Assembly (NCBI GenBank): GCA_025617745.1
Contig: CM046858.1
Coordinates: 52,273,925 to 52,337,924 of the forward strand
Origin: Heliocidaris erythrogramma
Taxonomy: Eukaryota; Echinodermata; Echinoidea; Camarodonta; Echinometridae
Length of the DNA: 64,000 bases
Direction of reading: 5' to 3'
The notes below the pieces were generated by a model. It ran no database searches. It was not told the DNA's origin and saw only the letters and a list, made by a program, of their open reading frames with translations. Positions 34,205 through 44,693 of this stretch are shown here, piece by piece. The translations under genes were made by a program, and so were the position numbers. The first letter of the stretch is position 1. Every line of letters starts with the position of its first letter.

Positions 34205-35160
34205 TGATGAGACTAATGAATGCCATACTGAAACAAAGGCCATCCAGCTATTACTCAGGGGAGATTTATTGCCTCTTTAAAAAGGCCTTTGATTCTGGTC
34301 TAGAATCAATAATAATTTATGTACCCCCACCCCCTCTCTCTCTCTCTCTCTCTCTTGAAATGTAAAAAATATAAAACCTCATCATGATGCTAGCCTAGAC
34401 CGAAATTTCTGTCCCTCGTTCGGTCTAGATCATTAAAAGTTGGCCTTGGCTCAACTTTAAAAGAAAAAAAATGGGCCAAAGCTCATAATTAGTACACCTA
34501 AGCAAATTAAGTTTTACTAAGAACCACTACGTTAAAATTACAACCCGGTATTAGCAAACTGTGTAACATGTACACAAAGTAAACCTTGACCTGGACTGGT
34601 CTCTGGAAAATAATAGTAGTAACGTATCAACATGAAACCCCCTCCTCATTCTCAAAAAGAAAAAATCCGGACAAGAACAGCCTGATGAGACTAATGAATG
34701 CCATACTGAAACAAAGGCCATCCAGCTATTACTCAGGGGAGAGTTATTGCCTCTTTAAAAAGGTCTTTGATTCTGGTCTAGAATCAATACTAATTTATGT
34801 ACCCCCACCCCTCTCTCTCTCTCTCTCTCTTGAAAGGTAAAAAATATAAAACCTCATCATGATGCTAGCCTAGACCGAAATTTCTGTCCCTCGTTCGGTC
34901 TAGATCATTAAAAGTTGGCCTTGGCTCAACTTTAAAAGAAAAAAGTGGGCCAAAGCTCATAATTAGTACACCTAAGCAAATTAAGTTTTACTAAGAACCA
35001 CTACGTTAAAATTACAACCCGGTATTAGCAAACTGTGTAACATGTACACAAAGTAAACCTTGACCTGGACTGGTCTCTGGAAAATAATAGTAGTACCGTA
35101 TCAACATGAAACCCCCTCCTCATTCTCAAAAAGAAAAAAATCCTGACAAGAACAGCCTAC
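34205..35160 (+). repeat. Recent 477-bp tandem duplication
   Basis: TGATGAGACTAATGAATGCC starts both copies (34205 and 34682), and they stay almost identical to about 35160 apart from small length changes in a (CT)n run and A runs. No exon is inside. Confidence 0.9.
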
Positions 35161-35957
35161 GCTACAGAATCAATTAATTAGAAAGGGTCTCACCTGGGCC
35201 CTTTGTCTTTCAGAATATAACGGGGTCTATGCGTCTACATCTAACTTAGATAAGCAAATCATCGAAATACAGACTAAGTTCGATCTATTTCGAGGTTTAC
35301 GAAATCTGTCAGCCATAGCACTGGCATTGACATCAACCAATAGATAATCTATCGAAACGTATCTAGATAGTCCAGCCCGAAAGTCCGGGTAAGCCGTCAC
35401 GAGTGACAGGGTGTGGTAAGGGGAATCGAGCTGCAACATTAGCTCATGACGATGAAAATTGAATTGAAAGTTCGAGAGTAGATTACACATTGTTTCATGG
35501 CATACAGCTCTGTAGAATCCTTTCAAAATGTAGAGAAATTGAAACAGATTACTCACAATGGCAGAACTTGTTATAAATATATTCTAAAATTCAGCATAAA
35601 TACAGGTGTACTCACCTCTAAACTTTCCACAACTTTTTTTTTTACTTTGTGCGGGTGACGTCAAATTCACAGCGGAAGTGACGAAAAGAGGTCAAATCGT
35701 CCCTTTTCAATCACATTCATATAAATATAAATGTTTAAAATGGCCTGAAACATTCCCAAAATTCATTACAGACCATTTTGAGCATTATCAGATTTTGCGC
35801 GCGCGCACCTTCACCGACGCGCGCGTACGCGCACGCAACCAATGTTCATGGTTATGTTATGACTTTGTATAGCAGAGATATAGCATATGTCAGAATGTTA
35901 CAAAATGGCGCCTAGATGACGTAACAATGCAATGACTGTATTGAAATAATTTCAGTG
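35161..35957. other. Intron stretch with an unassigned ORF and a CG-rich patch
   Basis: A 109-codon minus-strand frame (35227-35556) and an 88-codon plus-strand frame (35606-35872) are open but unlike anything recognised. 35796-35837 is an alternating GC/CG-rich patch (GCGCGCGCACC...GCGCGCGTACGCGCACGC). Confidence 0.4.
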
Positions 35958-36098
35958 CTGAAATAACCATACCATTGTACAACATTTGAATACATTTGAA
36001 TAAGCAATTATGGAGATATTGTGCGTACACTAACCATACCAATTGTACAACATTTGAATACATTTGAATAAGCAATTATGGAGATATTGTGCGTACAA
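35958..36098 (+). repeat. ~71-bp direct tandem repeat, two copies
   Basis: ACCATACCA...CATTTGAATACATTTGAATA...GAGATATTGTGCGTACA twice in succession, nearly identical. Confidence 0.85.
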
Positions 36099-36305
36099 AA
36101 AATTGGGTAGAAATAAAAATAAATAATAAATAAAGAAATAAAGAAATAAAGAAGAAATCGTACAAAAACAGAAGGTGGTCTGTACTTGAAGTAAAGAACA
36201 GCCCACCTAATAATAAGGCATAAGATCGCAAATACCCTTAACCTATATAACTTATACTGAATGCATATTGTTGTTCAATAAAACATATATTATTCAGGTT
36301 CTTAC

Positions 36306-36397
36306 CTTCAAACCCTCCAGCTCCTGTCTTTCCTGGTGTTTTTGTGAGCGCCTTGGAATAAAGTCTTTATCAAAGACGTGAGAAAGTGGTCCATGCC
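36306..36397 (-). CDS. SAMHD1: SAMHD1 module B, exon HGPLSHVFDKDFIP (92 nt)
   Basis: 92 nt between CACTAG and GTAAGA. It encodes HGPLSHVFDKDFIPRRSQKH and then QERQELEGLK. HGPxSH supplies the His pair equivalent to human H210 and H215, used in catalysis. The stretch after DFIP differs from the human linker. Phase 0 at its end joins HEDLSEMMF. Confidence 0.92.
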
Positions 36398-36484
36398 CTA
36401 GTGTTAAATGTATAACACAAGTGATTGATCTCCAAACTGAAAAAATCTGAATAACAATGTCAAAGCATTGCATGTGGTTATCTC

Positions 36485-36840
36485 GTGGTATAGTGTTGGA
36501 GCATCGTGGTAAAGTAGTTCATTCACTTGAGTGTCAATAACAAAAAGACTAAGGGTTCGAATTTCTGCCCGGTGCGTACGCCCTTAAACAAGGCATTTTA
36601 TCTACAGTTGTCTCTCAGTCTCCACCAGGTATTAATTGGGTACCTGGCAGGATTTATTCCTGGAAATGCCCTGGGCGCTGATTACGGAGTTAAAGCTAGG
36701 TTAATAATATCCAAACCCTTTGAAAGCGCATAAGGACGTGATATCGTAACGTGATATGCGCTATACAAGAACGGTTTATTATTATTGTTATTATTGTTAT
36801 TATCACTATCATCATCGTCATCATCATTTTCGTGAAAATC
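36485..36840 (+). mobile_element. tRNA-derived SINE
   Basis: A-box-like TGGTAAAGTAGTT and B-box GGGTTCGAATTTC form the head. The body has TTAATTGGGTACCTGGCAGG and GCGCTATACAAGAACGG, and the tail is (TTATTATTG)n. Shares its body with 58470-58720; the family is common in sea urchin and other echinoderm DNA as I recall it. Confidence 0.7.
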
Positions 36841-37991
36841 ATTTTGTAATGCAACAAGCAGTGAAATGGATAAAAAGGAGAAAGACTGTTTAAACTATGC
36901 TTTATTACACATATGTTAATAAACTATATACGGGGAGTCTAAAAATTCCATGATATTTTGATGGACAACATCTTCAAAATTACTCTACCCATCATGCTAC
37001 GATCCTCAATAAAATTCCGTAAGTGATGTTATAGTAGTATTATTAAAATTCTGTGTGAATTTCACAAGGATTTAAGCTAAAACTAGTTATGTTATGTTTT
37101 TTTTTGTTTTGTCAAATGTTACAGGGAGAGCGCATTGCATAGCATCAGTGTATTTCACGACATAATTTTCCATTAGAGTCATTCTAACTCATAATTTCTT
37201 GTTAAAAGCATCACTGACACAACACCACATTTTAGAATGATATTTCCTAATTAAATACGTTATGAATATGCATTAAAATATATATCAAGTACAAGAAACC
37301 AAATAAAATATTCCATAAAGTTTTTGATGAAACGGTGGTATACTTGATTATTCAACTCATTCATATGTTAATCATCGTGGCGCAAAGTAATATAGGCATA
37401 TTGGGAAATCACCATACATTGTTTTAAATGAATATGACAAATGTAATACTTATTCCAATCTTCAATCAAGTTAAGGAACAAACAGCAAACATTGATTTTA
37501 TGAAAACCATTCTTAGAAGATCGATGAACATTGCCTAACATGCCCTACAGGTCTCTCCCAGCATGTTTATCTTGTTCTATGTGGCCTCTCTGCCTCTACT
37601 AGTATAAAAGAGAAACTACAGAAACTGACCTACCTAAATGTTTGCGTAAATGGCAGTGATCTTAATTTTCATCAACCCTTTTGTTAAAAATAATTGAAGT
37701 TTATATAATATAATTATAGATGCTTACTGTGCACTGATGCTACTGCAACATTACCTATATATAAATAAATTATTTTAATTGAGGACGAGTACTTTTAAAG
37801 ATATGATGAATCACTGAATTTCGATGCATTTTTTAGACACCCCGTATCTGCAGTACCAATCAAACGTTTGGGTACATACTGGATTTTGTTGTATATTTTC
37901 ACTTTCATATAAGAAATGGGTTTGACTTAGTTTTAAGTTGGAATACATACCAAACGAATTACTGAAATCTTATTTATTTCAAGTTTCTTAC
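36841..37991. other. Intron stretch without recognised features
   Basis: AT-rich; no exon or element is seen. Confidence 0.5.
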
Positions 37992-38107
37992 CTAGGTCAT
38001 GGCACAAACCAGCAATCTCTACACGACAAATGTCCTTGGGAGTTATGTTGAGCTCGGGTTGATTATGATGGAGTGTACGAATGAACTCACCAGCAAGATG
38101 GCATACT
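37992..38107 (-). CDS. SAMHD1: SAMHD1 module B, HD-motif exon (116 nt)
   Basis: 116 nt between TCTTCAG and GTAAGA. It encodes VCHLAGEFIRTLHHNQPELN, then ITPKDICRVEIAGLCHDL, ending in the G that starts GHGPLSH of the next exon. CHD holds the HD doublet (H206/D207) that gives the superfamily its name. The first 41 nt of this exon and its acceptor are copied at 38817-38857. Confidence 0.94.
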
Positions 38108-38602
38108 CTGAAGATACACATCAAGATGAAAATAACCAAGAAAATAAATACTAAAGAAAGCATGAAATATACTTTGTAAGGGAATTTTAAATCCGTGTAT
38201 TGAAATACTAGATTTACCGTCTTTCAAGTTTCGAGTTTTTCAAGTGTTATTTACGGACAGATTTAGTTATACGCGCTGTGATCGGTTAGATTCGCACAAG
38301 TCACCTGCAAAACCTTTGTTATAGTGCATGATCGTGCACTATAAGTTTGATTTTGCACGGGGAATCCCGTGTTAAATGAATAGGGGATTAGTCATTTGTC
38401 AGCATTAAATTTCAAGTGTTTGGAATTCACACATCATTGAAGAGCTAACATTTGCAATACATTTTCTGAGGAAAACAATTTTTGTAGAATTAGGAAATCA
38501 GCAGTACATTTAGATTATACATTTATAAAGCTAAGTTTGGGCCCAGGCCTCATAGTAATAAGCCTACACAATAACAATTATAACGTTACATCTAGGGGTC
38601 TA

Positions 38603-38813
38603 TTTACTATAACAAAATAGTGCATGTTCTATTTATGCACTGTACTTGATTATGTACACAACAAATACTAAATTATCCCTGGTGCAGCTTGTTTCACCGA
38701 GGCCGCAGGCCGAGGTGAAATAGACCTGCACGAGGAATAATTTAGTATTTGGAATTCATATAGTCCAGTAATGGTGCATAAATAGAACATGCACTATTTT
38801 TTTATAGTAAATA
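38603..38813. mobile_element. ~210-bp MITE with ~40-bp perfect-looking inverted ends
   Basis: CTATTTACTATAACAAAATA...TTCTATTTATGCAC at the left and its inverse at 38773-38813. The centre is an inner palindrome, CCGAGGCCGCAGGCCGAGG. A truncated second copy sits at ~39464-39575. Confidence 0.75.
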
Positions 38814-38816
38814 GAT

Positions 38817-38857
38817 GATGGAGTGTACGAATGAACTCACCAGCAAGATGGCATACT
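38817..38857 (-). pseudogene. Duplicated 41-nt fragment of the HD-motif exon with its acceptor
   Basis: Identical to the first 41 nt of exon 37992-38107 (VCHLAGEFIRTLH), with the same TCTTCAG-like acceptor. It then runs into the MITE, where the frame hits TAG within eight codons; there is no donor. It lies upstream of the true exon in transcription order, so it is a potential decoy splice site. Confidence 0.85.
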
Positions 38858-39655
38858 CTGAAGATACACATCAAGATGAAAATAACCAAGAAAATAAATA
38901 CTAAAGAAAAATATGAAATATACTTTGTAAGGGAATTTTAAATCCGTGTATTGAAATACTAGATTTACCGTCTTTTGCCCATTGGAAGTTGTAAAAGAAA
39001 AAACAAGTTTTAAAGGTAAATCCCCTCCAAATTGTGCCAAGTGCTCTGAAAATTTCGAAACATTTTCAAGTGTTATTTGCTTAATCGTGACAGATTTAGT
39101 TATAGTAAATAGTATATGTATAATACGCGCTGTGATCGGTTAGATTCGCATCACGTCACCTGCAAAACTGTTGTTATAGTGCATGATCGTGCACTATAAG
39201 TTTGATTTTGCACGGGGAATCCCGTGTTAAATGAATATGGGATTAGTCATTTGTCAGCATTAAATTTCAAGTGTTTGGAATTCAGAGTTTTACACATCAT
39301 TGAAGAGCTAACATTTGCAATACATTTTCTGAGGAAAGCAATTTTTGTAGAATTAGGAAATCAGCAGTACATTTAGATTATACATTTATAAAGCTAAGTT
39401 TGGGCCCAGGCCTCATAGTAATAAGCCTACACAATAACAATTATAACGTTAGATCTAGGGTCTATTTACTATAACAAAATAGTGCATGTTCTATTTATGC
39501 ACCATTACTGGACTATATGAATTCCAAATACTAAATTATCCCTCGTGTACGTCTATTTCACACGGATTTAAATTCCCTTACAAAGTATATTTCATATTTT
39601 TCTTTAGTATTTATTTTCTTGGTTATTTTCATCTTGATGTGTATCTTTAGAGGCC

Positions 39656-40033
39656 CCAAGATTATCATTAGAAATAAATCTCTTGCCAGTTAAAGAGGGA
39701 ATAGAATTTACACTTCGTTTTTGTTTTCTCCCTGTTGTATGGCTTTTGCGAATTTATCATTTAGCATGGAATTCTTTCTTATCTCCGGCGTAACTAACCT
39801 TCTCCATTTTGAAACTTGAAAATAACGAACATTTAAAATTAATGAACCTTCGGATCAACGAACCTCCAGAATTATGAACCTTTTAAAACTACGGGTAACC
39901 GCACTTGTGTCATCATCTAAATTACCCTTTCAAGGTATGCAAATCACATGGCAGTAGCTATCTCAGATGGTAGTTAATGGCTTATGTATTTTTATCTATT
40001 CGCTCCGCGAGCACGGATGGGACCATTACTTAC
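39656..40033. other. Intron stretch with a fragment of the TTCGGAATTATGAACC family
   Basis: 39828-39900 has AATGAACCTTCGGATCAACG and GAATTATGAACC, matching the inverted-repeat family at 46.1 and 62.0 kb. Confidence 0.45.
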
Positions 40034-40197
40034 CCCAGTGAGTGCTCAAATCGGTTGTGAGCACCTCCAGGATATACATAGTAACATCCACCAAGTTGTT
40101 TGATACTCCGGAGTCTCTGGAACTGCGGCGTGTCAATTATCTTGATCAGCAATTCGTCTTCAAACACCATACTTCCATGAATAGGGTCCATGAATAC
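40034..40197 (-). CDS. SAMHD1: SAMHD1 module B, first HD-domain exon (164 nt)
   Basis: 164 nt between CATGAG and GTAAGT. It encodes VFMDPIHGS, then [18 protein letters not shown], then [16 protein letters not shown]. This matches human residues ~117-169. H in RFEHS is the first metal ligand (H167); QLGG is the substrate-base loop (Q149/L150); the IIDTPQ Asp (D137) and RLR Arg (R145) are allosteric-site residues. The human N119 position is Met and H125 is Ser, so nucleotide activation may differ. It ends with GG, completed by A of the next exon. Confidence 0.93.
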
Positions 40198-41039
40198 CTC
40201 ATGAAAAAAGCATTTTGTAATAATTTCAATTCTTTCTAATGATTGTTTGTTATAGTCTAAAATTTCCTACACAGATCTCAGTAAAACATTGTTATCACAG
40301 CTATTACCAGGCAGCATCAAGTACCCATCTACAACAATGACACAAATCTATTGCTGTGCTGTTGCCAGGGAAACACATAACATTATATACTAGCAGCAGA
40401 TAGATAATCAATCATCACCGATAGGAATCCCAATTAGAAACTAAATGTACTTCAGGTAAACAAATAAAATTGAATGTGATTAATTCAACTTGAAAATCCC
40501 ATCAGATGAAAGTGCAAGTCAACTAAATTTTCTAGATTTGCTCCTTGATTGATAATGTATACCCTTTTTCAGGATAGAAAATATTATTTCTTATCAGTGG
40601 TGGATTCTCTGACATGCCCTTGGCCCCATGTCAATTATTCAGAACACATCTTCTTCCACAAGCTTCATGCAAAATTTTCATTTCCACGGACCAGTTATTT
40701 TTTACAACAGACAGATCTAACGTTAAGTTAGATCTAGACTTAGTTGGACCTTAAGTTAGTCCTAGATCTAAACTAGTAACTAGTTAATGGGAAGATACTG
40801 AATGAAATTGTTTTCTATATACTGTGTTTTTGATTCTGATCGTTTGGGATTATATTACATGGATTATTGGAGTTCATTCAGCGAGTTAGACCACAAATAA
40901 TTGGTAATTTGGACGGATAAATGTTTGCTGCTTAGTTTAGTGCGCTGATAATTATAACTGGTCGGTCATATTTGGACAAGTAAAAATGTTCTTTAAAAAA
41001 ATGTTTTAAGCCCGTTAACGTTCGAGGTGTTATATAAAA
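40198..41039. other. Intron stretch without recognised features
   Basis: AT-rich; the frames on both strands lack splice support. Confidence 0.5.
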
Positions 41040-41177
41040 CAAATATTTAATGGTCTTTATTCGTGCAATAGAACAAGATTTTGCATTCGGTGAAAGATGA
41101 GACGCTCTAGAGCGTCTCTGATCTTGCACCTCGTGCAAAATCTTGTTCCATCGCACTCATGGACATTCACTATTTGT
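41040..41177. mobile_element. ~138-bp palindromic MITE
   Basis: CAAATATTTAATGGTCTTTA...GAACAAGATTTTGCA and its imperfect inverse at 41133-41177 flank an inner perfect palindrome, AGACGCTCTAGAGCGTCT. Confidence 0.65.
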
Positions 41178-41473
41178 ATAAAAATGCAAGGCACTTGAAA
41201 TCAGATGCTGTTCTGATGTTCTTACCTTTTTAAACTTGGCATGTTTACTCCGAGTATTCCTTACTTCTGTGATAAATATGTATGAAAAAAAACCAAAATG
41301 AACAGTCGTGTAAGCATTTAATAACTTGAAAATGTTGGGGAAAATGATCCAGTGTATTTGAGTTATAAAGACGCTAGGGAGTTTGATACATGTATTACTA
41401 GTATTTGAAATTGTTCAATGATGAAATAATTTAATAATTATGTAGAAATGTTTGTGAAGATGTACTGTCATAC

Positions 41474-41538
41474 CTTTGCCAAACCGACAAGCCGAACAAG
41501 TTGGACTAAGTTTGGCGTTGCGACTGAGATATCAAGGA
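41474..41538 (-). CDS. SAMHD1: Linker exon leading into module B (65 nt)
   Basis: 65 nt between CATGTAG and GTATGA. Its first two bases complete the codon begun by the 44546-44693 exon (giving Val). The next 21 codons read LDISVATPNLVQLVRLVGLAK and end in phase 0. The terminal Lys is the Lys expected just before the VxxDPIHG motif (human K116), supporting the junction to the 40197 exon. Confidence 0.68.
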
Positions 41539-41810
41539 CTACATGGGTGATTACTTTTGAGTACGCAACTTTTGAAATAAACGTTGAATATTCGGTTCAA
41601 TATGTGACGATAATATTGGTATGTTATTCCTTTGAATTCCCTACTTTCGCTTACAGGGACAGTCTCAATAAAACAAATCTCGAGCAGATATAATACGTTT
41701 CACTAATAGACCATTATCGATGTGAAATGATGTGAACATAAAATCATCATCATCACCATCAATAACGCTAACTGATTCGCCATTATGTATTTATTAATTT
41801 ATCAATTTAC

Positions 41811-43555
41811 CCGTATCCGGACACCTACCCCCTGGCCAGCCACCCCCGGATAACCACTCCTAGGATAACCAACCTCTAGGACAACAACACCCTACGACAA
41901 CTACCCCCAGGACACCTACCCCCTAGGACAACTACCGTCTAGGAAAACTACCCCGGACAACTCCCCCAGACAACTACCCCTAGGACAACCACCCTCTAGG
42001 ACAACTACCCCCGTAAAGCTACCCCCTCCCCCAGACAACTACCCCCTATGACAACCACCCTTTAGGTTGATCCCCCCGGACAACTACCGCCCAGACAACT
42101 ACCCCCAGGGCAACCACCCTCTAGGACATTTCCTTGACAACTACCACCCAGATAACTATCCCCGGACAATAACGACTTAGGGTAATTATCAATCGGACAA
42201 CAACCAACATACTCTCACCCATGACATGTAAGTGAACTATCCCCCAAAGAAATATAATCATTTAAAAATCAATATACATGTTAGAATAGCATGTTTAATA
42301 TCTGCTTAAAGAATATCAATTGGCGCTGCAGATGTATCATATGAGAGAGCCCTTGTGGTTCCCAGATAACTTTTTAAGAGCCTCGAGATCCTTGCTCAAG
42401 AACCAGATACTGGGGGCGACAATGGATGAAAATCGATTATAGTTTTATTGCAGACTCATTTGACAAAAATCGAGCAGTGTCTTCATATTTTCAGGACTTT
42501 ATGTTTCCTACACCTTTCAAGCAATTTAGAATAAATTTTGTAACTTTTACTAAAACTAGATACTAAACATTTTGATATCCGACATTACTGGTTTCTGTGC
42601 CAACCAGAAGCAACGAAGAGGGGGGGGGGGGGGGCGGGGTGTAGAGCCAACAAATGTTAAAGAAAAACAGAAAAACGTCATAACATGTCAACCACAAGTG
42701 CAAAAATAACCACAAATGTAACAAAAATCTCCCACAAATGTAAAAACATGTCGCCTACAAATGTACAAAATTCCATTTTTACCACAAATGTCATAACATT
42801 TCGACCGCAATTGTAAAAACTTATTGCTTGCATAATGCACCTATGTAAGATAAGTCATTATGATGTATTTTTGTGCGTGTGTGTGACCAATAAAATCCCT
42901 AAAACATCGAAACACCCTTTACCACAAATGTCAAAACAAGTCAACCGCTTACATAGGTGCATAATGCAAACAATAAGTTTTTACATTTTCGGACGACATG
43001 TTATGACATTTTTGGGCGATTTTTGTTGTCTTAGGGGGTAGTTGTCTGGGGGTACTTGTCCTAGAGTGTGGATGTCCTAGGGTGTATATGTCTGGGGGGT
43101 AGTTGTCCGGGGGTACTTGTCCTAGAGGGTGGATGTCCTAGGGGGTAGTTGTCTGGGGGTCAGTTGTCCGAGGGTACTTGTCCTAGAGGGTGGTTGTCCT
43201 TGGGGGTAGTTGTCTGGGGGTAGTTGTCCAGGGGTACTTGTCCTAGAGGGTGGTTGTCCTAGGAGGTAGTTGTCTGGGGGTAATTGTCCGGGGGTAGTTG
43301 TCGGAGAAGGTGGTTGTCCTAGGGGGTAGTTGTCTGGGGGTAGTTGTCTGGGGGTAGTTGTCCTAGAGGGTGGTTGTCCTAGAGGTAGTTGTCTGGGGGT
43401 AGTTTTCCGAGGGTACTTGTCCTAGAGGGTGGTTGTGCTAGGGGGTAGTTGTCTGGGGGATAATTGTCCGGGGGTACTTGTCTTAGAGGGTGGTTGTCCT
43501 ACGGGTTAGGCGGGGGGGGGGGGGGGGGGGGGGGGGGTGGGTAATCATCCTAGGG
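41811..43555. mobile_element. Fold-back element with arms of GGTAGTTGTCC minisatellite
   Basis: Left arm 41811-42200: repeated CCCCCAGACAACTAC-type units. Right arm 43020-43555: the inverse, GGTAGTTGTCTGGGGGTAGT-type, more regular and ending in a G28 run. Nested inside is a second inverted pair (TGCATAATGCACCTATGTAA at 42829, inverse at 42949-42971) plus a degenerate ACCACAAATGT repeat (42690-42800). No coding sequence. Confidence 0.7.
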
Positions 43556-43622
43556 GGTTGTGAAAAGTTATTTTCTCATGTTACCCCAGACTCCACTGCA
43601 ATAATTATGTCAGTTGCTTTAA

Positions 43623-44526
43623 AGGAGAATTAACCCCTGAATACAAATTTACTTATATTGGAAGGTGTAATATATTCCTACTTATTGGCCTAAATCATTT
43701 TCTAATAAGATATCAGAAAAGGGTATAAATAAAGATATTCCAACACCCGGTATCGTCTCCTACTCATTTACATGGGGGCTGCCATTTTCTTGCTGATTTG
43801 GAGTTGTACATGAACCATTGAGAAATGTTCCAGTCAGGAAGATATTTTGAATCCAAATCCTAAATTGATTTTCTTCATTATACCTAAAATCCCATATGTG
43901 ACGTAAAATATAAAGTGGGTGTTTACATGTATTATAAAAATTAAATCTTTATAATGATACTTTTAAATTGTCTGGTTTTGCTTAACAAAAATCTATTTTC
44001 TTGGGTTTACCAAACAGAGCAGAACATAATATATGCAGCATGCATTCTGACTTTTCAAGTCCATTATCCGAAAGCAGGTGAGTGCATAGTTTGCCGCTAT
44101 AGATGCTCAGGGAAGAGGCATCCATAAAATTTGAATTAATTTGTTCCGTGCCATACGTCCAGTATCGAGAAAATAGATTTCTATTAAGCGAATATCGATT
44201 TTCAACAGAAATATATAAGGAAATCTTCAGTTTAAAAATAAATTGACATATCTATTCTATATTTTTAATCTCAAATGGGTTTTTAATTTTGAAAAAGGCA
44301 ATTGAGCATTTGGATTAAGAAAATCTTCCTGTACACATAAACAAAATGGCAGCCCCCATGTGCTGCTAGCAGACGATACATATTGCTAGAAGATGGTGAA
44401 TTTTGCTCAGAAAATCTTGATTCGTATCGATCTCGTATATTTTGACGCGAAGCCATATAGTCTAACAAGTAGGAATAAATAATACCTTTGAACACTATCA
44501 TCTTTATTTTTGAGCGTAATTCTCCT
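43623..44526. mobile_element. 0.9-kb TTAA-target DNA element, copy A
   Basis: AGGAGAATTAACCCCTGA and (inverse) AGGAGAATTACGCTCAAA, flanked by TTAA at 43619-43622 and 44527-44530. Nearly identical over its length to copy B at 47472-48374. No transposase. Lies 19 bp from the donor of the 44546-44693 exon. Confidence 0.82.
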
Positions 44527-44545
44527 TTAAGCTTAGTTAGCTTAC

Positions 44546-44693
44546 CAGTTTCAATGTCCCTTAGCTTAATACTTTTCGTCTCAGTCGGACAGGCAGGGAG
44601 GTTATCATCGTGAACTGGTGCGGCTTTAACAATGCCAGTCGTTTCCGCTAGCCTCAAGTTCAAGGATGTGTGATCGATGACGTATCCAAATCC
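44546..44693 (-). CDS. SAMHD1: Linker exon between the two SAMHD1 modules (148 nt)
   Basis: 148 nt between TTATCAG and GTAAGC; phase 0 at the start, one base left over at the end. It encodes GFGYVIDHTSLNLRLAETTG, then IVKAAPVHDDNLPACPTETK, then SIKLRDIET. No domain is recognised; it has no Met and no SAM-domain signature. A TTAA-type transposon ends only 19 bp past the donor, and the frame stays open through the donor into it (see finding). The start is fixed by the only AG that leaves the frame open. Confidence 0.68.

Larger units (their letters stand above)
38067..39655. repeat. Segmental duplication including the start of the HD-motif exon
   Basis: Unit 1 (38067-38602) and unit 2 (38817-39463) are colinear and ~95% alike: exon fragment, intron, then the palindrome TTATAGTGCATGATCGTGCA, up to a MITE. 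After the second, partial MITE, a third piece (39578-39655) repeats the exon-proximal intron in inverse orientation. Confidence 0.85.

Noticed and set aside
35227-35872. Possible separate small gene or promoter around the CG-rich patch
   Set aside because: Two unrelated ORFs on opposite strands, no family resemblance, no supporting splice chain; left as unassigned intron sequence.
40034-40197. Start of an independent single-module SAMHD1 gene at MDPIHG
   Set aside because: The only nearby Met codons fall inside the conserved motif, an acceptor splice site directly precedes the exon, and phase-matched upstream exons exist. Not excluded without transcripts.
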